Shown here one piece after another: positions 26,542 through 35,903 of a DNA stretch of 64,000 bases; the first letter of the stretch is position 1, and the number at the start of each line of letters is the position of its first letter. The notes under the pieces were generated by a model. The model ran no database searches. It was not told where the DNA came from and was given only the letters and a program-made list of their open reading frames with translations. The position numbers and the translations under genes were made by a program. The stretch spans positions 124,001 through 188,000 of the forward strand of contig NZ_LT622359.1 of NCBI RefSeq assembly GCF_900098925.1, read 5' to 3'. Origin of the DNA: Bacillus massiliglaciei. Lineage in GTDB: Bacteria; Bacillota; Bacilli; Bacillales; DSM-1321.

Positions 26542-27138
26542 TTAAATCTCTTCAATGATAATCCGGACAGCCTCTTCCAAGTCCTTTATGGACCAGGAGG
26601 GGAGCTTTGGATTATTCACGGCCAATTCATGATGGGCAGGTATATGTACGAATCCTGCCAGTATATCCAATGCGTTTGTTTCGATATGATACCGGGCTGT
26701 GTACATGATTTGGTTGCATAGATAGGTACCGGCGGTGTTCGAGACAGCCGCTGGCAAGTGATGTTCCTGCAGTCTTGCCTCCATAGACTTGATCGGAAGT
26801 GTTGAAAAGTAGGCGTCAGGACCATCTGGCGCAATCTTTTGTCCATCGTATTGATTGCCGGCATTGTCGGCTTCACCGTCCATACAGTTAATTGCTACCC
26901 GTTCAGGAGTAATCCGGTTTCGGCCGGCAGCCAGGCCCAGAGAGATCACTGCTGCTGGCTGATGTTCTTTTATATGTTCTAAAAGGATGCCGGCTGATTT
27001 TGTGAAATCGACGGGGAGTACTCTGCCTATTATCTTTTTCCCACTTATTGTTTCGTCGTCTAACTTGCGGACAATCATCTCTGTCGGATTGGATTCCATC
27101 CCCAAAAAGGCTTCGAATCCGGTAAGTAAGATGTTCAA
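26542..27138 (-). CDS. pcp: Pyrrolidone-carboxylate peptidase
   Basis: This 198-residue C15 cysteine peptidase removes N-terminal pyroglutamate from peptides in the cytosol. The catalytic set is visible: Glu in GRNRITPERVAIN, Cys in SNTAGTYLCNQIMY and His in GFVHIPAHHE. It is slightly shorter than the common 215 residues because of a shorter C-terminus. It lies 13 nt downstream of the S9 peptidase gene on the same strand and is probably cotranscribed. Confidence 0.93.
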   Translation of the reverse strand: MNILLTGFEAFLGMESNPTEMIVRKLDDETISGKKIIGRVLPVDFTKSAGILLEHIKEHQPAAVISLGLAAGRNRITPERVAINCMDGEADNAGNQYDGQKIAPDGPDAYFSTLPIKSMEARLQEHHLPAAVSNTAGTYLCNQIMYTARYHIETNALDILAGFVHIPAHHELAVNNPKLPSWSIKDLEEAVRIIIEEI

Positions 27139-27151
27139 TTTGATGGCCCCC

Positions 27152-29137
27152 TTATTTTAAATACTGATTGAACCAGTCCGTCATTTCATTTAGGCGGGAA
27201 AGCCTTAAGGCGGGCTCCCCGCTCCGGGACAGTTCATGATTCGATTTTGGGAAGCGTACAAAGCGAGCTGGCTTCTTTTGCTTCTTCAGTGCCACGTATA
27301 ATTGTTCGGCTTGTTCAATTGGACAGCGGTAATCATTTTCGCTGTGGAGAATCAAAAGCGGTGTCTGAATGTTTTTTACATAGCGCAGCGGAGAGATCCG
27401 CCAAAGTTCATCAGGATTCTCCATCATGTTTGTTTTGTGCTCCCATTCCGTAAAGAAGTAGCCGATATCACTGACGCCGTAGAAGCTGATCCAATTGCTG
27501 ATTGACCGCTGTGTGACCGCCGCTTTAAACCGATTCGTCTGGCCGACAATCCAATTTGTCATAAAGCCGCCATAGCTGCCGCCCGTCACACCTAGGCGTG
27601 TTTGGTCAATCCACTCATACTTTTCCAAGGCATAGTCGACCGCAGCCATAACATCCTCATAGTCAATGCCGCCATAGTTTCCTCGTACGGCATCGACAAA
27701 CTGCTGCCCATAGCCATAGCTTCCTCTTGGATTTATAAAAAGGACACCATATCCTTTCCCGGCAAGGACTTGAAACTCATGCATAAAAGCATGGCTGTAC
27801 ATGGCATGCGGCCCGCCGTGGATTTCTAAAACGAGCGGGTAGGTTTCTCCTGCCCTGAATCCGGACGGTTTCATCATCCAGCCCTGCAGCTTGGTTCCGT
27901 CCTTCGCTGTAAAATAAAAATCTTCAGGAATGGAAAGATCCTTCTTTTGAAGCAAATCCTCGTTGACTTCTGTCAACCGCTGTTCGTCACTGCCTGATAT
28001 GGCCGATACAAATAGATCGCCGGGAATGTTGGGCTGACTCACTGCATAGATTAACCGCTTCTGGTCGCTGTCTGTACTAAATGAATACACCTGGCGTTTC
28101 CCGCCTGCAACGGTCGTGATTTGCTTGTCTAACGTTACCTGATATATGCTGGTCGATCCATGTTCACTGGCTAAGAAGTAGAGAGCATCATTGGTTTTAC
28201 TCCAGACAGCACCTTTGCCTGAAGTCCCAGTCCCCATGTCATTAATGGCGACATCGCTGCATTCCGTATCCCATTCATTTGTCAAACAGGTTAATGCACG
28301 GCTTTCAAGGTCTAAAGACCAAACTCTCGAGAGAGTCGCTCCTGCATAAGTTAAATCATCCCCTAACAGAGATAGTTTGCATCCATCAGGGGAGTAGTTT
28401 GGCAGACGGAACCTTTTGTCACTGTCTGTCAGTTTTTCTGTTTGGCCAGTCATCAGTTCGACTTGATAGATATCCGAGAAAAACGTCTGTTCAGGATCCG
28501 CCGAACGGTTGGCACTGTATGCGACACGTTTTCCATCAGGCGAAAAGGCAGGAAAGTGATGATCATATGGCCCGTCTGTCAGTAAGGATCTTGTGTCAGT
28601 TTCCATGTCAATCAGAACTAAGTGCTCGTAAGTTTCGTCTGAAAAGCCTTTTGCATCTGACTTGTACTGAAGGTTCTCAGTAATGTATGGCTTTAGTTTT
28701 TCCTCTGTCTCTTCCTTCTTAGTTTCTTTTTCTTTCAAGGTGTCCGATGCAGTAAGCGGCACGGTGACAATAAGCTGTGACCCGGATGGGGACCAAACGG
28801 GCTGGGAAGCTCCTCTTTTGAAATCGGTGATTTGACGTGCTTCGCCGCCGTTAAAGGCAATTCTCCAGATTTGCTGCTTCCCGGAGCGGTTAGATACAAA
28901 GACGATGGATGTTCCATCAGGCGACCATCTCGGCTGGGTATCGGAGAAATTGCCTTGGGTGAATTGGGTTATTTTCTTGGAATCAATATGTAAAACGAAT
29001 AGATTGGAAACATATTTTTCTTTTTCATTAATCTTTTTTTGGACAAAAACAGCCCAATTTCCATCAGGGGATAACTGTGGATCCGATAAGAGTGAAAATT
29101 CAAATAAATCAACCGCTGAAATACCGTTGGTTGTCAT
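27152..29137 (-). CDS. S9-family peptidase (acylaminoacyl/prolyl oligopeptidase type)
   Basis: This 661-residue cytosolic peptidase has an N-terminal beta-propeller (about 1-380; TolB/WD40-like repeats such as QPRWSPDGTSIVFVSN and FPAFSPDGKRVAYSA). The C-terminal alpha/beta hydrolase carries the nucleophile Ser in GVTGGSYGGFMTNW, an Asp in LHSENDYRCPIEQ and His in FPKSNHELSRSG. It resembles B. subtilis YuxL. It trims blocked or proline-containing oligopeptides. It forms a run with pcp and, 72 nt upstream, the amidohydrolase gene, next to a peptide import operon. Confidence 0.92.
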   Translation of the reverse strand: MTTNGISAVDLFEFSLLSDPQLSPDGNWAVFVQKKINEKEKYVSNLFVLHIDSKKITQFTQGNFSDTQPRWSPDGTSIVFVSNRSGKQQIWRIAFNGGEARQITDFKRGASQPVWSPSGSQLIVTVPLTASDTLKEKETKKEETEEKLKPYITENLQYKSDAKGFSDETYEHLVLIDMETDTRSLLTDGPYDHHFPAFSPDGKRVAYSANRSADPEQTFFSDIYQVELMTGQTEKLTDSDKRFRLPNYSPDGCKLSLLGDDLTYAGATLSRVWSLDLESRALTCLTNEWDTECSDVAINDMGTGTSGKGAVWSKTNDALYFLASEHGSTSIYQVTLDKQITTVAGGKRQVYSFSTDSDQKRLIYAVSQPNIPGDLFVSAISGSDEQRLTEVNEDLLQKKDLSIPEDFYFTAKDGTKLQGWMMKPSGFRAGETYPLVLEIHGGPHAMYSHAFMHEFQVLAGKGYGVLFINPRGSYGYGQQFVDAVRGNYGGIDYEDVMAAVDYALEKYEWIDQTRLGVTGGSYGGFMTNWIVGQTNRFKAAVTQRSISNWISFYGVSDIGYFFTEWEHKTNMMENPDELWRISPLRYVKNIQTPLLILHSENDYRCPIEQAEQLYVALKKQKKPARFVRFPKSNHELSRSGEPALRLSRLNEMTDWFNQYLK

Positions 29138-29208
29138 AGTTTTCTGCCTCCCGGTTATCTAGTGTGTATATACATCTTTTTTGTCTCGGAAACTCTCATT
29201 GCGGCTCT

Positions 29209-30351
29209 TTAAGAATTAGGGCCGTATACTAATTGGCCGTTTATATAGGTTTGCAGCGCTTTATTTCGTAAATCGAACGGGCTGCCGCTCCATAGGACAA
29301 AGTCTGCATCTTTGCCAGCTTCAGCGGAACCCACGCGATCCTCCACACCCAAATGTTTTGCTGCATTGAGCGTGATAGCCTTAAGAGCATCTGTCTCAGG
29401 CAATCCATATTTCACAGCAAGAATGGCACTTGTCATTAAATGTTCAATGGCAACGACCGGGTGATCCGTCGTAATGGAAAATGGAACGGATGCATCAGCA
29501 AGTGCCAGTAAGGTGTTCCAGCCTTTATCAGCAAGTTCGATCTTGGAGCGGGATGACATGGTCGGCCCAGTGGATACCCGAATGTCATGTTCGGCGATAA
29601 ATGATGCAATTTGATGTCCTTCAGTGCAATGCTCAATGGTTAAATCAATATCGAATTCCCTTTTCAGACGTAAAACTGTGACAATATCATCGGCTCGGTG
29701 AGCATGGACACGTAGCGGTATTTCTTTGTTCAATACTTTCGCAATGTGCTCCATTCCCAGGTTTCTCGCAGCTTTGCCTGAATGGAGGTCTTCCATATAG
29801 GCTTGAGCCTGTATGAATTTTTCACGCAGAATCGCTGCAACCCCCATTCGGGTCGTCGGCATTCTTCCCTTATCACCGTGGAATCGTTTCGGATTTTCTC
29901 CTGTTGCCGCTTTTAAACCAGAAGGATTGCGGAGAATCATTTCGTCAACAATAGTTCCTGTTGTTTTTAACACGCACATTTCTCCGCCAATCACATTGGC
30001 GCTTCCAGGCATGACCTGGACAGTTGTCACACCGGCGCGCCTGGCGTCTTCAAAACCCTGATCCTTAGGATTTATTCCGTCAATTGCACGCACCTGCGGA
30101 GTGGCTGCCGCGCTTGTTTCATTAAAATCATGGCCTTCTTTACCGATTCCTTCCTCGTGTACGCCTAAATGGGTATGGACATCAATTAATCCCGGAGTGA
30201 AGTATTTGCCGCCGGCATCAATTACTTCATATCCATCAGGGATGCTTTTAGCCCCAATAGAGGTGAATTTTCCGTCTTTAATAAGGATCGTGGTATTGGT
30301 TAATATCTTTCCTGTCCCATCTGGGCCCGAAACATTTGTTATGGCTTTCAT
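29209..30351 (-). CDS. Metal-dependent amidohydrolase
   Basis: This 380-residue member of the imidazolonepropionase-like amidohydrolase superfamily has the metal-binding HxH in GLIDVHTHLGVHE, further His in LRVHAHRADD and IEHCTEGH, and the catalytic Asp in ITTDHPVVAIEH. A beta-sandwich of N- and C-terminal strands closes with ADFVLWSGSPFD. Relatives cleave dipeptides or cyclic amides; its place beside peptidases suggests a peptide or amino-acid derivative as substrate (inference). It is divergent from the Lrp-type regulator, which may control it. Confidence 0.85.
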   Translation of the reverse strand: MKAITNVSGPDGTGKILTNTTILIKDGKFTSIGAKSIPDGYEVIDAGGKYFTPGLIDVHTHLGVHEEGIGKEGHDFNETSAAATPQVRAIDGINPKDQGFEDARRAGVTTVQVMPGSANVIGGEMCVLKTTGTIVDEMILRNPSGLKAATGENPKRFHGDKGRMPTTRMGVAAILREKFIQAQAYMEDLHSGKAARNLGMEHIAKVLNKEIPLRVHAHRADDIVTVLRLKREFDIDLTIEHCTEGHQIASFIAEHDIRVSTGPTMSSRSKIELADKGWNTLLALADASVPFSITTDHPVVAIEHLMTSAILAVKYGLPETDALKAITLNAAKHLGVEDRVGSAEAGKDADFVLWSGSPFDLRNKALQTYINGQLVYGPNS

Positions 30352-30541
30352 ATTAATACCCCTCCATAAATATCTGAATTATCATTGATTTCTGACAATT
30401 AATCTTATATAATACCCTCTATACCATATTCCTAATTACGATATTAAATTAAATAATTAATAATGTAAACATTAGTTAATATTGAAATATGTATCGATAT
30501 GAGGAATAATTAGTTCAAAAAGTACGAAAGTAGGAAGATTT
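30352..30541. promoter_or_regulatory. Divergent control region, amidohydrolase / Lrp-type gene
   Basis: This AT-rich 190-nt gap separates divergent genes and contains a short palindrome AATGT-AA-ACATT (about 30463-30475) that could be a regulator site. No clear promoter hexamers were assigned. Confidence 0.35.
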
Positions 30542-30988
30542 GTGGAGTATCGAATTGATGAGCTGGACCGCGGGATTATTCGAATGTTGTCAAAGGATGG
30601 CCGTCTGCCTTTTTCAGAAATAGCAAATGCATTGAATGTGACGGAAAAAACAATCAGACTTCGTTATAAAAATTTGGTACAGCATGAAATTATAGAAGTT
30701 GTGGGAGTTGTAAATCCAATCGCGCTTGGTTTAAAAGCAGGAGCAATCATTCAAATAAAGACGAAGCAAGGCATGATAGCCAAAGTAAAAGAAGAACTTA
30801 GTACGCTGAAAGAGGTTCGTTTTATTACGATGACTTCAGGAGAATATCCGCTGCTCATTCAAATTAATGTTCAGAGCCAGGAAGATATTAAAAACAGCAT
30901 GCTGAAGCTGGATGGCATCGAGGGAATTATAGCGATCAATACGATCATTCAGCTGGAAAACTATAAAAATACGTTTGAATACCTATAG
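30542..30988 (+). CDS. Lrp/AsnC-family transcriptional regulator
   Basis: This 148-residue DNA-binding protein has an N-terminal HTH (LDRGIIRMLSKDGRLPFSEI, then LNVTEKTIRLRYKNLVQH) and a C-terminal RAM/AsnC ligand domain (VRFITMTSGEYPLLIQINVQ). The GTG start follows AGTAGGAAG. The next gene, an M42 aminopeptidase, begins 15 nt later, so the regulator is probably the first gene of the peptide-use operon and may sense an amino acid released from peptides. Confidence 0.88.
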   Translation: MEYRIDELDRGIIRMLSKDGRLPFSEIANALNVTEKTIRLRYKNLVQHEIIEVVGVVNPIALGLKAGAIIQIKTKQGMIAKVKEELSTLKEVRFITMTSGEYPLLIQINVQSQEDIKNSMLKLDGIEGIIAINTIIQLENYKNTFEYL

Positions 30989-31003
30989 AAAGGAGCTGTA
31001 CCA

Positions 31004-32062
31004 TTGATTGAATTAGTAAAGAAATTGACGGGGCTGCAGGGCCCCAGCGGCTATGAACAGGAAGTAAGTTATTTTTTAAAAGAATATCTAACAGATACAG
31101 CAGATGAAGTGAAGATAGATCCGATTGGCAATGTGATTGCCAGAAAAAAGGGATCAAAGCCCGGTCCTGTTATGCTATTAACCGCCCATATGGATGAAGT
31201 CGGCTTTATCGTGAAAAAAGTGGAGAAGAATGGATTTTTGAGATTTGAGAAACTCGGCGGTAACGATGACCGGAACTTGGTCGCGCAGCCAGTGAAGGTG
31301 CTCGGGGAAAACGGGCATATCAATGGGGTGATCGGCACCCTTTCCGCACACTTTGCTAAATTTGATGACGCCCAACTGGTGAGAAAGCACAGTCAATTAT
31401 ACATAGATGTTGGAGCAGATTCTGATCAAGAAGTGCTGGAAATGGGCATCGAGGCAGGAACCCCGGTAACGTGGGGAACTGACATGCAAATAATCGGGAC
31501 GGCGGAGAAGCCTAAAATACGAGCGAAGTCTCTGGACGATCGTGCAGGGTGCGCTGTTATTCTTCAGGTGCTGGAGGAAGCGGGGGAAGACTTTGCGGGC
31601 GAACTTGTATGTTTGTTCACTGTTCAGGAAGAAGTCGGTTTAAGAGGAGCGAAAACAGCCTCAGAGCATATTGATGCAGACGTGGCTATCGCGATTGATA
31701 CAACGGCAGTCAGCGATACATTTGAGCAGACGATGGATCAATCCCTTAGCTTGGGTAGAGGGACCGGAATCAAAGTGATGGATGCGAGTTTAATAGTTCC
31801 AAAAACCATGAAGCAGCTGCTTGTTCAGCTGGCCAAACAGCATCAAATACCATATCAGCTTGAGGTGTTTACAGGTATTGGGACCGATGGCGGTGCTGTT
31901 ACATATGCGAATAAAGGGATTCCAACCGGTGTGCTGTCTATTCCGTCCCGTTATACACACTCAGCCATTGAACTCGTAGACTTAGGAGATCTTATAGCAA
32001 CGAAGGACTTAGTGAAGGCATTTGTGCTAAGTGTCAATGAGGAATCTCATTTTCCTTTTTAG
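31004..32062 (+). CDS. M42-family aminopeptidase
   Basis: This 352-residue dinuclear-metal aminopeptidase (glutamyl aminopeptidase/tetrahedral TET type) uses a TTG start after AAAGGAGCTG. Metal and catalytic residues are visible: His in LTAHMDEVGF, Asp in SLDDRAGCAV, Glu-Glu in TVQEEVGLRGAK, Asp in AIDTTAVSD and His in SRYTHSAIEL. It cuts residues from short peptides in the cytosol. It sits between the Lrp-type gene and dppA. Confidence 0.92.
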   Translation: MIELVKKLTGLQGPSGYEQEVSYFLKEYLTDTADEVKIDPIGNVIARKKGSKPGPVMLLTAHMDEVGFIVKKVEKNGFLRFEKLGGNDDRNLVAQPVKVLGENGHINGVIGTLSAHFAKFDDAQLVRKHSQLYIDVGADSDQEVLEMGIEAGTPVTWGTDMQIIGTAEKPKIRAKSLDDRAGCAVILQVLEEAGEDFAGELVCLFTVQEEVGLRGAKTASEHIDADVAIAIDTTAVSDTFEQTMDQSLSLGRGTGIKVMDASLIVPKTMKQLLVQLAKQHQIPYQLEVFTGIGTDGGAVTYANKGIPTGVLSIPSRYTHSAIELVDLGDLIATKDLVKAFVLSVNEESHFPF

Positions 32063-32085
32063 GAAACATCAATTTTTTTACCAAA

Positions 32086-32100
32086 TATTATTTGAAAATT
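32086..32100 (+). promoter_or_regulatory. CodY-like box before dppA
   Basis: TATTATTTGAAAATT matches the CodY consensus AATTTTCWGAAAATT at 12 of 15 positions and lies about 25 nt before the dppA start. The B. subtilis dpp operon is CodY-repressed, which makes the match meaningful, but it is a short AT-rich site. Confidence 0.5.
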
Positions 32101-32124
32101 CTTAAAAATAAAAGGGGGATAATG

Positions 32125-32973
32125 ATGAAAATTTTTATTTCGGCAGATATGGAAGGTATTTCAGGAGTTGCAACTAACCAGCAATTAAAAACGAATTCTG
32201 AATATCAGCGTTTTAGAAAACTGATGACAGCTGATGTGAATGCCGCGATTGAAGGAGCGTTTAATGGCGGAGCCACGGAGACCGTCGTGGCAGATGGGCA
32301 TGGAAATATGTCCAATATTCTGGTGGAAGAGCTGGACCCGCGGGCAAGGCTTGTATCAGGAAATAACCGTGTCATGTGTCAGCTGGAAGGATTGGACGAT
32401 AGCTTTGATGGCATCATGTTCGTTGGGCATCATGGGCGTGAAGCCGGATCCGAACGCACGGTTATTAGTCATACATTAGCAGGAGTCTGTGTCAATGAAA
32501 TGAAAATTAATGGCAGGGTTGTGGGTGAAACGGAAATGAACACGCTGGTAGCCGGAGGATATAATGTACCGGCAATTTTCATCAGCGGCGATGATGCCTA
32601 TGTAAAAGAGGTGCAAGAAACATTGCCTGATGTAAAAGGCGCAGTGACAAAACGGGCTATTGACCGCTTTGCGGCAGAGCTGCTTCACCCAGAAGCTGCC
32701 CAAAAGGAAATTCGTGAAAAAGCAGAGGAGGCAGTTAAAGAAATTCAATCATTTAAGCCGCAAACGATTACCGGGTCTGTAACTTTCGATATTGAATTTA
32801 AAGGACCGCAGCAGGCCATGATGACGACCACGCTGCCTACGGTTGAACTAACGGGCCCAAGAAGCATTCGCTTTACATGTGATGATGTCGTAACAGCCTA
32901 TAAGCATATGTGGGGATGCGTCATTATAGCAATGACGGCCACAAACGGTGTGCTGGGCAGTGTGAATGCCTAA
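32125..32973 (+). CDS. dppA: D-aminopeptidase DppA
   Basis: This M55-family zinc peptidase of about 282 residues begins MKIFISADMEGISGV, which contains the first metal ligands (ADMEG). The zinc/active-site residues continue in VADGHGNMSN and GHHGREAGSERTVISHTLAG. DppA cleaves D-Ala peptides, probably recycling cell-wall-derived dipeptides in a decameric self-compartmentalised particle (known for B. subtilis DppA). AAAGGGGG precedes ATG 32125. It leads the dppABCDFE cluster as in B. subtilis dppABCDE. Confidence 0.93.
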   Translation: MKIFISADMEGISGVATNQQLKTNSEYQRFRKLMTADVNAAIEGAFNGGATETVVADGHGNMSNILVEELDPRARLVSGNNRVMCQLEGLDDSFDGIMFVGHHGREAGSERTVISHTLAGVCVNEMKINGRVVGETEMNTLVAGGYNVPAIFISGDDAYVKEVQETLPDVKGAVTKRAIDRFAAELLHPEAAQKEIREKAEEAVKEIQSFKPQTITGSVTFDIEFKGPQQAMMTTTLPTVELTGPRSIRFTCDDVVTAYKHMWGCVIIAMTATNGVLGSVNA

Positions 32974-33006
32974 AGAAGGCGGACGAAAAATAATGGAGGT
33001 GAATCG

Positions 33007-33933
33007 ATGTATATTGTAAAACGGCTGCTTACCATGCTGCTTACAATTTGGGTAATAGCAAGTTTGACCTTCTTGATCATGAAGCTGATCCCTGGCGATC
33101 CGTTCGCTTCAGATGCAGATGTGCTTCCGGAAGAAGTATTGCAGAATATTCGGGCTAAATACAATCTCGATGAGCCCGTGGCCGTTCAATACGTGCTGTA
33201 TATGAAGGATTTGATAACGTTTGATCTAGGATTCTCGATTCAATCTGAAACAAGATCGGTCAACTCGATTATTGCCGAAGGGGCACCGGCTTCCGCTTTA
33301 CTTGGGATGCAGGCAATGGTCCTCTCGTTAATACTCGGGCTGCTGTTAGGCATTATAGCTGCTTTGAATCATAACAAGACATTGGATTATCTGTCGATGT
33401 TTATAGCAATCATCGGTATATCTGTCCCGAGCTTTATCCTGGCTCCTTTGCTTATCAAGTATTTGGCCGTTGAGTGGGGGATATTCCCCGTTGCTTCATG
33501 GGGAACTTGGCAGCATTCGATTTTGCCGACATTGGCCTTAGCGGCAACACCGCTTGCTGTCATTGCAAGGTTTATGCGATCGAGCATGCTCGAGGTTATG
33601 AATCAAAATTACATTAAAACCGCCGATGCCAAAGGGCTGTCAAAGCCGAAGCTGGTGATCAGGCATGGCATCCGGAATGCAATTTTGCCGGTCATTTCCT
33701 TTATCGGCCCGTTATTTGTCTCATTAATTACCGGAACGTTCGTTATTGAGAAAATATTTGCGATACCGGGAATTGGCCGTTACTTTGTGGATAGTATTTT
33801 TAACCGGGACTACCCGGTCATTATGGGTACTACAATCTTTTTCAGTACATTGCTAGTGGTGACTCTGTTTCTAATTGACATTTCTTATCGTTACATTGAT
33901 CCAAGAATAAAATTGACGAGCGGAGGGGAATAG
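33007..33933 (+). CDS. dppB: Dipeptide ABC transporter permease DppB
   Basis: This 308-residue inner-membrane permease has about six transmembrane segments. The N-terminal segment MYIVKRLLTMLLTIWVIASL and LIPGDPFA are typical of OppB/DppB; the EAA loop is TADAKGLSKPKLVIRHGIRN. GGAGGTGAATCG precedes the ATG. It is followed by dppC with one base between them. Confidence 0.93.
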   Translation: MYIVKRLLTMLLTIWVIASLTFLIMKLIPGDPFASDADVLPEEVLQNIRAKYNLDEPVAVQYVLYMKDLITFDLGFSIQSETRSVNSIIAEGAPASALLGMQAMVLSLILGLLLGIIAALNHNKTLDYLSMFIAIIGISVPSFILAPLLIKYLAVEWGIFPVASWGTWQHSILPTLALAATPLAVIARFMRSSMLEVMNQNYIKTADAKGLSKPKLVIRHGIRNAILPVISFIGPLFVSLITGTFVIEKIFAIPGIGRYFVDSIFNRDYPVIMGTTIFFSTLLVVTLFLIDISYRYIDPRIKLTSGGE

Positions 33934-33934
33934 G

Positions 33935-34879
33935 ATGGAAGCAAAACGAGTAGATAATTCCCTTTTTCGCCCCTTATCACCGGAGAAAAGGGGGCTTGAC
34001 CCTATTCAGCGCCCAAGCATGAGCGTATGGAAGGAAACGGTTCTGCATGTTGTAAAAAACAAGATGGCATTGCTGGGATTCTCCTTGCTGCTTCTCATCT
34101 CCTTTTTCGCAATCTTTGGGCCGCATATGGTACCGTTCGACCCGGCCAAACAAGACTTGGTGAATACAAATGCGGCACCTGGCAATGAGCATTGGTTTGG
34201 ATCAGATGACCTGGGCCGTGATGTATGGTCAAGAACTTGGTATGGGGCGAGAGTATCGCTGACAATCGGACTTGTTGCTGCAGCGATTGACATTATCATC
34301 GGTGTAACAATTGGGGGAATTTCTGGTTATATGGCCGGCCGAAGCAAGCTTGGTGATCGAATTGATGGTTTTTTGATGCGAATCGTCGAAATTCTATATG
34401 GAATCCCCTACTTGTTAATTGTCATCTTGCTGATGGTGATCATGGAGCCTGGAATGATGTCCATTATTATTGCATTATCTGTCACGGGCTGGGTGGGAAT
34501 GGCCCGAATTATACGGGGACAGCTCCTGCAGCTGAAATCGCAGGAATATGTGCTGGCGGCTCAAAAGATGGGAACATCCCACGCTAAAATTATTTGGAGG
34601 CATTTGATTCCCAATACAGCAGGCATTATTATCGTAAATTTAACCTTCACAATCCCGCATGCTATTTTTGCTGAATCATTCCTCAGCTTCCTTGGTTTGG
34701 GGGTTCAGGCTCCTTTTGCCAGCTGGGGAACCATGGCGAATGATTCTTTGGGAGTTATCCTAAGCGGGCAGTGGTGGCGTCTCTTTTTCCCGGGATTCAT
34801 GATTGCTCTGACGATGTTTGCGTTTAATGCTTTCGGGGACGGTCTGCAGGATGCGCTTGATCCTAAAGCGATAAAATAG
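33935..34879 (+). CDS. dppC: Dipeptide ABC transporter permease DppC
   Basis: This 314-residue partner permease has a cytosolic N-terminus, then FSLLLLISFFAIFGPHMVPF, the motif GSDDLGRDVWSRTWYGARVS and the EAA loop AAQKMGTSHAKIIWRHLIPN that contacts the ATPases. It forms the translocation pore with DppB. It is translationally close to dppB and dppD (11 nt). Confidence 0.93.
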   Translation: MEAKRVDNSLFRPLSPEKRGLDPIQRPSMSVWKETVLHVVKNKMALLGFSLLLLISFFAIFGPHMVPFDPAKQDLVNTNAAPGNEHWFGSDDLGRDVWSRTWYGARVSLTIGLVAAAIDIIIGVTIGGISGYMAGRSKLGDRIDGFLMRIVEILYGIPYLLIVILLMVIMEPGMMSIIIALSVTGWVGMARIIRGQLLQLKSQEYVLAAQKMGTSHAKIIWRHLIPNTAGIIIVNLTFTIPHAIFAESFLSFLGLGVQAPFASWGTMANDSLGVILSGQWWRLFFPGFMIALTMFAFNAFGDGLQDALDPKAIK

Positions 34880-34890
34880 GAGGTGAGATT

Positions 34891-35901
34891 TTGAAACACT
34901 TACTGGAAGTGAATCATTTGGAAGTGGGTTTTAAGACATATGGGGGCGAAGTGCAGGCGGTCCGTGATGTTTCTTTTCATATCGACAAAGGAGAAATCCT
35001 GGCAATAGTCGGAGAAAGCGGGAGCGGGAAAAGTGTAACGGTACAAACCATCATGGGTCTGATCCCGACTCCGCCTGGAAAAATAAAGAACGGCAAGGTG
35101 CTATTAGAGGGCCGGGATCTTTTAAAGCTGTCGAAACGGAATATGCAGAAGGTGAAAGGCTCGAAGATCAGCATGGTCTTTCAGGACCCGATGACTTCCT
35201 TGAATCCTACTATGCAAGTCGGAAAGCAAATTGCAGAAAGTATTACCACCCACCAAAAGATAAAGGGAGAAGAAGCGAAAAAACGAGCGATTGAAATGAT
35301 TCGGCTGGTTGGGATATCGAATCCAGCCGAACGGTATCATCAATATCCCCATGAATTCAGCGGGGGGATGCGCCAGCGGATTATGATTGCGATTGCGCTG
35401 GCTTGCCACCCGCAAGTGCTGGTAGCCGATGAGCCTACGACCGCACTGGATGTGACCATTCAAGCGCAGGTATTAGATTTAATGAAGAATCTGAGAGATG
35501 AACTCGGCACTTCCATTATCTTGATCACGCATGACCTTGGCGTCGTTGCGGAGACAGCCGAACGGGTTGCAGTCATGTATGGCGGCATGATTGTTGAAAC
35601 AGCGCCGGTAAAAGAAATCTTCAAGAATCCAAGGCATCCATATACTTGGGGACTCCTGGAGTCAATCCCGGATGTTGATGCAGAAGATAAAAAGAGGTTA
35701 ATACCGATTGATGGAGCACCTCCGGATTTATTTTCTCCTCCTAAGGGCTGCCCGTTCGCACCGAGATGCAAATATGCGATGGAAGTCTGTGTCGAAGCAA
35801 TGCCTCCTGCTTTTTCGATCGGCGATGGACATGAGGCAAAATGCTGGTTAAATGATTCGAGAACACCAGCCCTAAAAGAATTAGCAGCAGGGAGGGCGTA
35901 A
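34891..35901 (+). CDS. dppD: Dipeptide ABC transporter ATPase DppD
   Basis: This 336-residue ATP-binding subunit starts at a TTG behind AGGAGGTGAG. Walker A is [10 protein letters not shown], the signature [11 protein letters not shown], Walker [13 protein letters not shown], and the C-terminal oligopeptide-family extension has [14 protein letters not shown], a cysteine cluster seen in DppD/OppD proteins. It pairs with the following ATPase. Confidence 0.92.
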   Translation: MKHLLEVNHLEVGFKTYGGEVQAVRDVSFHIDKGEILAIVGESGSGKSVTVQTIMGLIPTPPGKIKNGKVLLEGRDLLKLSKRNMQKVKGSKISMVFQDPMTSLNPTMQVGKQIAESITTHQKIKGEEAKKRAIEMIRLVGISNPAERYHQYPHEFSGGMRQRIMIAIALACHPQVLVADEPTTALDVTIQAQVLDLMKNLRDELGTSIILITHDLGVVAETAERVAVMYGGMIVETAPVKEIFKNPRHPYTWGLLESIPDVDAEDKKRLIPIDGAPPDLFSPPKGCPFAPRCKYAMEVCVEAMPPAFSIGDGHEAKCWLNDSRTPALKELAAGRA

Positions 35902-35903
35902 TC

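Noticed and set aside
27247-28683. Several plus-strand frames within the S9 peptidase gene
   Set aside because: They lie opposite an intact, well-conserved peptidase and have no family features of their own.
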